Shown piece after piece: positions 6,645-10,421 of a stretch of 10,421 nucleotides of DNA (position 1 is its first letter; each line of letters opens with the position of its first letter). The stretch is taken from the NCBI GenBank assembly GCA_036375875.1, contig DASVBK010000198.1:1-10421 (forward strand), given 5' to 3'. The position numbers and the translations under genes are program-made. Below the pieces are notes generated by a model. It was given only the letters and a program-made list of their open reading frames with translations, searched no databases and was not told the origin of the DNA. Source of the DNA: Prado023 sp036375875. GTDB taxonomy: Bacteria > Actinomycetota > Actinomycetes > S36-B12 > CAIYMF01.

Positions 6645-7858
6645 TGGCCAGGAACGGTCGGCCCGTCCGTGGGTGGCGCGGCCAGCTCGCGCGCGTCTTC
6701 GTCTACCTGTCGTTGACGGTGGCAGGTCTGGTGGTCCTGATCCCGTTCGTATTCGCCCTCTCCGGGTCGTTCAAGACCGCCGAGGACGTCTTCACCTACC
6801 CGCCGCGGCTGCTGCCGCACGTGCCCGCGACCGTGATGGTCGACGGCCAGGAGCTGCCGCTGTTCACGGTGCCGCTGGTCGGTGGGGGGACCGCCCAGCT
6901 CGCCCGCCTCGAGAACGGCACGAGCCTGCGGGAGTTCCGCAAGGTCGACGACCCCACGTTCGTGCTCGTGAGTCCGAAGGACGCGCTGCAGGCCACGGGG
7001 ACCACGGTGACCGTCGACGGCGAGGAGAAGGACGTCTACCTGCTGACCGTCGACGGCCAGCAGGTCCAGGTCTACGACAACCGCTCCCGCATCGGCGGCA
7101 CCTACATCGATCCGGCGAACGCCAACGCCCCACCGGTGTTCGCGGTCCCCGCCGAGGTCACGGCCGTGGAGCAGGTCGACTTCCAGACCGGCAACTACAG
7201 CAAGGTCCTGAACCTCAACGGGTTCTCACGGGCGCTGACCAACACCGTGCTCGTCACGATCCTGGTCGTGGGCGGCCAGGTGCTCACCAGCATCCTCGGC
7301 GGCTACGCGTTCTCGCGGCTGCGCTTCCGGGGCCGGGAGAAGATCTTCCTGCTCTACCTGGGCTCGATCATGATCCCGTTCGTGGTGCTCATCATCCCGC
7401 TGTACCGCCTCATGGTCGGCATCGGCTGGGTGAACGACCTCGTCTCGCTGGTGATCCCGTTCGTGTTCACCGCGTACGGCACGTTCCTGATGCGCCAGTT
7501 CTTCGTGACGATCCCCAAGGAGCTCGAGGAGGCGGCCATCCTCGACGGCGCCTCGCGGTGGACCACGTTGTGGCGGGTGTTCGTGCCCCTGTCGATCCCG
7601 GCCATCGCCACGCTCACGACGTTCTCGTTCCTCTACGCGTGGAACTCGTTCGTCTGGCCGCTGATCGTCATCGACTCGGGCAACCAGCAGAACAGCGTGC
7701 TGGCGCTCACCCTGGCCACCCTCGGCGGCCGTGCGGCCGACAACCCCAACCTCGTGCTGGCGGGCGTCATCATCGCGATGATCCCGCCGGTGACCGTGTT
7801 CCTGCTGGCCCAGCGCTACTTCGTGGAGAACGTGGCGAGCAGCGGGATCAAGGGCTGA
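6644..7858 (+). CDS. ABC sugar permease, MalG-like, with large extracytoplasmic insertion
   Basis: The 404-residue product is the second membrane subunit. The first helix (about 18-41) ends in the typical SFKTAEDVFTYPPRLLP segment. After that, about 125 residues (60-185) are inserted before the core resumes with FSRALTNTVLVTILVVGGQ (194-212). The core then reads YAFSRLRFRGREKIF (221-235), SIMIPFVVLIIPLYRLM (241-257), the ATPase-coupling motif EAAILDGASRWTTLWRVFVP (296-315), and the final helices at about 320-341 and 371-391, with the usual GIKG-type C-terminus. Typical MalG-like subunits are about 270-300 residues; the excess here equals the insertion. The insertion is rich in V, D, G and T with alternating pattern, so beta structure facing the outside is expected. 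Its topology follows from its place between helices 1 and 2. Partner: the MalF-like subunit immediately upstream. The sugar specificity is inferred from the neighbouring GH36 gene. Confidence 0.93.
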   Translation: MARNGRPVRGWRGQLARVFVYLSLTVAGLVVLIPFVFALSGSFKTAEDVFTYPPRLLPHVPATVMVDGQELPLFTVPLVGGGTAQLARLENGTSLREFRKVDDPTFVLVSPKDALQATGTTVTVDGEEKDVYLLTVDGQQVQVYDNRSRIGGTYIDPANANAPPVFAVPAEVTAVEQVDFQTGNYSKVLNLNGFSRALTNTVLVTILVVGGQVLTSILGGYAFSRLRFRGREKIFLLYLGSIMIPFVVLIIPLYRLMVGIGWVNDLVSLVIPFVFTAYGTFLMRQFFVTIPKELEEAAILDGASRWTTLWRVFVPLSIPAIATLTTFSFLYAWNSFVWPLIVIDSGNQQNSVLALTLATLGGRAADNPNLVLAGVIIAMIPPVTVFLLAQRYFVENVASSGIKG

Positions 7859-7888
7859 GGCTGGGTCCTCCGGGGTCCACGAGCGCCG

Positions 7889-10075
7889 ATGCCCAGCACC
7901 ACGACCGTCCGCGTGGCGCACCTGCGCCGGGGCGGCACCAGCGTGGTGCTGCGCCTGGACGACGACGTGCTGCCCTGCGTGCTGCACTGGGGCCCGGACC
8001 TCGGCGAGCTGGACGATGCCGAGCTCGCCGAGCTGCTGCCCGCGCTGCGGATGCCGCTGCTCGACAGCCCCGTCTACTCCCAGGCTGCCGTCGCCCTGCT
8101 GCCCCAGCACTCGTCGGGGTGGCTGGGGCGCCCGGGCCTGCTGGGCAGCCGGGACGGCCGGGCCTGGTCGGTGGCGTTCGGCGCCGTCACGCACGAGGTG
8201 GCCGAGGCTGGGGGCGCCGGATGGCCGGACGGTCCGGCCGGCGCGGTGCGGCTGCGCTCGGTCGGCATCGATCCGGCCTGCGAGCTGGAGGTCGGCGTCG
8301 AGCTGGACCTGCTGGCCAGCGGGCTGCTCCGCCTGCGGGCCACCGTGCGCAACCTCGGTCCCGGGCCCTACGAGGTGCGCCACCTGGAGCCGGCGCTGCC
8401 CGTGCCGCCGGAGGCCGGTGAGCTGCTGGACATGACCGGCCGGCACAGCCACGAACGGACCCCGCAGCGACGGGCGTTCGACATGGGCCAATGGGTCCGC
8501 GAGGCGTGGGGCGGCCGGCCCGGGCACGACTCGGCCACCGTGCTGTGCGCGGGCGAGCCCGGCTTCGCGTTCCGCGGGGGCCGGGTCTGGGGGGTCCACC
8601 TGGCGTGCAGCGGCAACCAGGTGGTGTGCGCCGAGCGCTCGCCCACCGGCTGGCAGCTGCTGCGCGGCGGCGAGCTGCTGCTGCCCGCTGAGGTGCGCCT
8701 GGCCACGGGGGAGCAGTACGCCTCGCCCTGGCTGTACGGCTCCTGGGGGGAGGGCCTGGACGCGCTGTCAGGCCGCTTCCACCGGTTCCTGCGCGCCCGG
8801 CCGCAGCACCCGGCCCGACCTCGGCCGGTGCTGCTCAACGTCTGGGAGGCGGTCTACTTCGACCACGACCTCGACCGACTGCTGGCCCTGGCCCAGGCCG
8901 CGGCTGCGGTGGGCATCGAGCGGTTCGTCCTGGACGACGGATGGTTCCGCGGCCGACGCAACGATCGGGCCGGGCTGGGGGACTGGTACGTCGACGAGAC
9001 GGTCTGGCCCGACGGGCTGCATCCGCTGGTGGACCGGGTCCACGCGCTCGGCATGGAGTTCGGGCTCTGGTTCGAGCCGGAGATGGTCAACCTGGACTCG
9101 GACCTGGCGCGTGCCCACCCGGACTGGATCTTCCAGACCGAGCACGGCCCGGGGATCGGCTCGCGCTACCAGCACGTGCTGGACCTGGGCCACCGCGAGG
9201 CGTCCGCGCACATCCTCGAGCGGATGTCGTCACTGGTCGACGAGTACCACCTGGCCTACATCAAGTGGGACCACAACCGACCGCTCGTCGACGCCGGGCA
9301 CGCGCCCACCGGCATCCCCGGCGTGCACGTCCAGACCGAGGCCGTCCATCGGCTCATGGGCGAGCTCAAGGCCCGGCATCCGGGGCTGGAGATCGAGTCC
9401 TGCTGCGGCGGTGGTGGGCGGCTGGACCTGGCGACCATGGAGCACGCCGACCGGGTGTGGGTGTCGGACTGCATCGACGCGCACGAGCGCCAGCGGATCG
9501 TGCGCTGGACCGGGCTCACGCTGCCCCCCGAGCTGCTCGGCACCCACGTCGGCTCGGACGTGGACCACACCACCGGCCGCGTCCACGACCTGGGGTTCCG
9601 CGCGGGCACCGCCATGTGGGGCCACATGGGCGTCGAGTGGGACCTGACCAGGGCGCGGCCCGCCGATCTCGCGGTGCTGGCACAGTGGATCGCGTTCCAC
9701 AAGCAGGTTCGCGGCCTCCTGCACACCGGCGAGGTGGTGCACGCGGACCTCGCCGACCCCGCGCTGCTGCTCGAGGGCGTCGTAGCGCAGGACCACTCCG
9801 AGGCGCTCTACCGGCTGGCCGCGCTGGAGCACACGCTCACCTGGCCGCCGGGGCGCGTCGGGCTGCCCGGGCTGGCCCCGGACCGTCGCTACCGGGTCAC
9901 CGTGCAGCCGCCGGGCGATACCGTCGGCAGCGGCCCGGCCGCGCCCGGCTGGGCGGCCGAGGGCGGGGTGACCCTCTCTGGCCGGGTGCTGGCCGAGGTC
10001 GGGATCCAGGCGCCGCTGCTGCAGGTGGACAGGCTCGTGCTGGTGCGGGCCAGGGAGGTCAGGACGGATGAGTGA
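7889..10075 (+). CDS. GH36 alpha-galactosidase, intracellular
   Basis: The 728-residue product hydrolyses terminal alpha-1,6-galactosyl bonds (raffinose, melibiose, stachyose) with retention. Residues 1 to about 300 form the N-terminal beta-sandwich; the TIM barrel spans about 313-640 with FVLDDGWFRGRRND (346-359), WPDGLHPL, FGLWFEPEMVN (391-401), IKWDHNRPL (458-466), ESCCGGGGRLDL (503-514) and VWVSDCIDAHERQRI (523-537); a C-terminal beta-domain ends the chain. By family knowledge D461 of KWD is the nucleophile, and D527 of the SDxxD motif is the probable acid/base. The motif reads SDCID where many GH36 enzymes have SDNTD. There is no signal peptide, so it acts in the cytosol on imported sugar. 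ATG 7889 lies 30 nt after the permease stop and has only a weak GGGG tract 13 nt upstream; GTG 7913 is an alternative. Length is normal. Related enzymes are called RafA, AgaA or MelA; substrate preference, including alpha-N-acetylgalactosamine, cannot be decided from sequence alone. Confidence 0.95.
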   Translation: MPSTTTVRVAHLRRGGTSVVLRLDDDVLPCVLHWGPDLGELDDAELAELLPALRMPLLDSPVYSQAAVALLPQHSSGWLGRPGLLGSRDGRAWSVAFGAVTHEVAEAGGAGWPDGPAGAVRLRSVGIDPACELEVGVELDLLASGLLRLRATVRNLGPGPYEVRHLEPALPVPPEAGELLDMTGRHSHERTPQRRAFDMGQWVREAWGGRPGHDSATVLCAGEPGFAFRGGRVWGVHLACSGNQVVCAERSPTGWQLLRGGELLLPAEVRLATGEQYASPWLYGSWGEGLDALSGRFHRFLRARPQHPARPRPVLLNVWEAVYFDHDLDRLLALAQAAAAVGIERFVLDDGWFRGRRNDRAGLGDWYVDETVWPDGLHPLVDRVHALGMEFGLWFEPEMVNLDSDLARAHPDWIFQTEHGPGIGSRYQHVLDLGHREASAHILERMSSLVDEYHLAYIKWDHNRPLVDAGHAPTGIPGVHVQTEAVHRLMGELKARHPGLEIESCCGGGGRLDLATMEHADRVWVSDCIDAHERQRIVRWTGLTLPPELLGTHVGSDVDHTTGRVHDLGFRAGTAMWGHMGVEWDLTRARPADLAVLAQWIAFHKQVRGLLHTGEVVHADLADPALLLEGVVAQDHSEALYRLAALEHTLTWPPGRVGLPGLAPDRRYRVTVQPPGDTVGSGPAAPGWAAEGGVTLSGRVLAEVGIQAPLLQVDRLVLVRAREVRTDE
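10052..10058 (+). promoter_or_regulatory. Ribosome binding site of the uridylyltransferase gene
   Basis: AGGGAGG lies within the end of the alpha-galactosidase gene, 9 nt before ATG 10068. It supports a start that overlaps the upstream stop by 8 nt. Confidence 0.7.
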
Positions 10076-10421
10076 GCTGGGGCTGCGCCAGGCGCAGGAG
10101 AAGATGCGGGCCGGTGGGGTGGCCCAGCCGGCGATCGACGTGTTCTCGCACTACTACGGCCAGCTCGAGTCGGGTGCCACCGGACTGATCCGCGAGGCGT
10201 CGATCGAGCCGCTGCTCGCGGCGCCCCAGCTGTCCGAGCTCGAGGTCGACGCCGCCGCGGCACGCGACGCGCTGGACCGGACGGTGCTCATCAAGCTCAA
10301 CGGCGGCCTGGGCACGTCGATGGGGATGGACCGGGCCAAGTCGCTGCTGCCGGTGCGCGAGGGTCGATCGTTCCTGGACCTCATCGCGGCCCAGGTGCGC
10401 CACGCCCGCCAGGCATACGGA
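10068..10421 (+). CDS. UTP-glucose-1-phosphate uridylyltransferase, eukaryotic UGP type (3' truncated)
   Basis: The first 118 residues are present; the family is about 450-500 long, so the rest lies beyond the window. The nucleotide-binding signature TVLIKLNGGLGTSMGMDRAK (72-91) followed by SLLPV is that of the UDPGP family (human UGP2, plant and bifidobacterial UGP), not of the GalU family usual in bacteria. The N-terminal part FSHYYGQLESGATGLIREASIEP (26-48) resembles the helical N-terminus of that family. The enzyme joins UTP and glucose-1-phosphate to give UDP-glucose; some relatives also accept galactose-1-phosphate. The gene overlaps the alpha-galactosidase stop by 8 nt in another frame. 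That placement suggests that it helps the released galactose enter the Leloir pathway, as in bifidobacteria, where a UGP-type enzyme serves galactose use. The family is sure; the pathway role is inferred. Confidence 0.9.
   Translation, partial: MSELGLRQAQEKMRAGGVAQPAIDVFSHYYGQLESGATGLIREASIEPLLAAPQLSELEVDAAAARDALDRTVLIKLNGGLGTSMGMDRAKSLLPVREGRSFLDLIAAQVRHARQAYG

Noticed and set aside
6601..8421. A 606-codon open frame on the + strand in another frame
   Set aside because: It overlaps the MalG-like permease and GH36 genes out of frame and encodes an Arg/Gly/Pro/Ala-rich sequence typical of a shifted high-GC reading frame.
7226..8599. A 457-codon open frame on the - strand over permease and alpha-galactosidase
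   Set aside because: It spans two well-supported genes in antisense, and the product is Q/H/R-rich without any motif.
1..10421. CRISPR array, tRNA or rRNA gene, insertion sequence, defence island or biosynthetic cluster
   Set aside because: No spaced direct repeats, cloverleaf, transposase motifs or terminal repeats were seen. Apart from the AAA+ gene, the content is ordinary sugar metabolism.

Overview
The window is about 10.4 kb of very GC-rich DNA with seven genes, all on the + strand: two truncated by the window edges and five complete. Strong G/C bias at third codon positions, frequent GTG starts, purine-rich ribosome binding sites and a solo sugar-importer operon without its own ATPase all suggest a high-GC actinobacterium. 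The order Micrococcales or Propionibacteriales is a guess; no marker gene here fixes the taxon.

Left part (1-3263): the 3' part of a phosphoenolpyruvate mutase / isocitrate lyase superfamily gene, followed closely by a large Clp/Hsp100-like AAA+ ATPase gene. The AAA+ protein has an intact C-terminal D2 module (Walker A, pore loop, Walker B, sensor 1, C-terminal small domain with sensor 2). Between its N-terminal half and D2 lies a segment that lines up with a Clp D1 module but has lost the Walker motifs. About 180 residues at the N-terminus match no family I recognise. A 208-bp intergenic region follows.

Right part (3472-10421): a sugar-uptake and breakdown operon. In order it encodes a lipoprotein sugar-binding protein, two ABC permeases (MalF-like and MalG-like), an intracellular GH36 alpha-galactosidase, and the start of a eukaryotic-type UTP-glucose-1-phosphate uridylyltransferase. 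The inferred pathway is import of raffinose/melibiose-type alpha-galactosides, intracellular release of galactose, and entry into the Leloir pathway through UDP-sugars. A strong hairpin between the binding-protein and first permease genes probably sets a high binding-protein to permease ratio. Permease to permease and alpha-galactosidase to uridylyltransferase junctions overlap, consistent with translational coupling.

The most unusual points are the enlarged permeases and the AAA+ protein. The MalF-like subunit carries about 240 extra N-terminal residues with some six predicted membrane helices. The MalG-like subunit carries an extra beta-rich loop of about 125 residues after its first helix, with an apparent internal repeat. 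The AAA+ protein is a Clp-like machine with a dead D1. I see no defence island, mobile element, CRISPR array or RNA gene.
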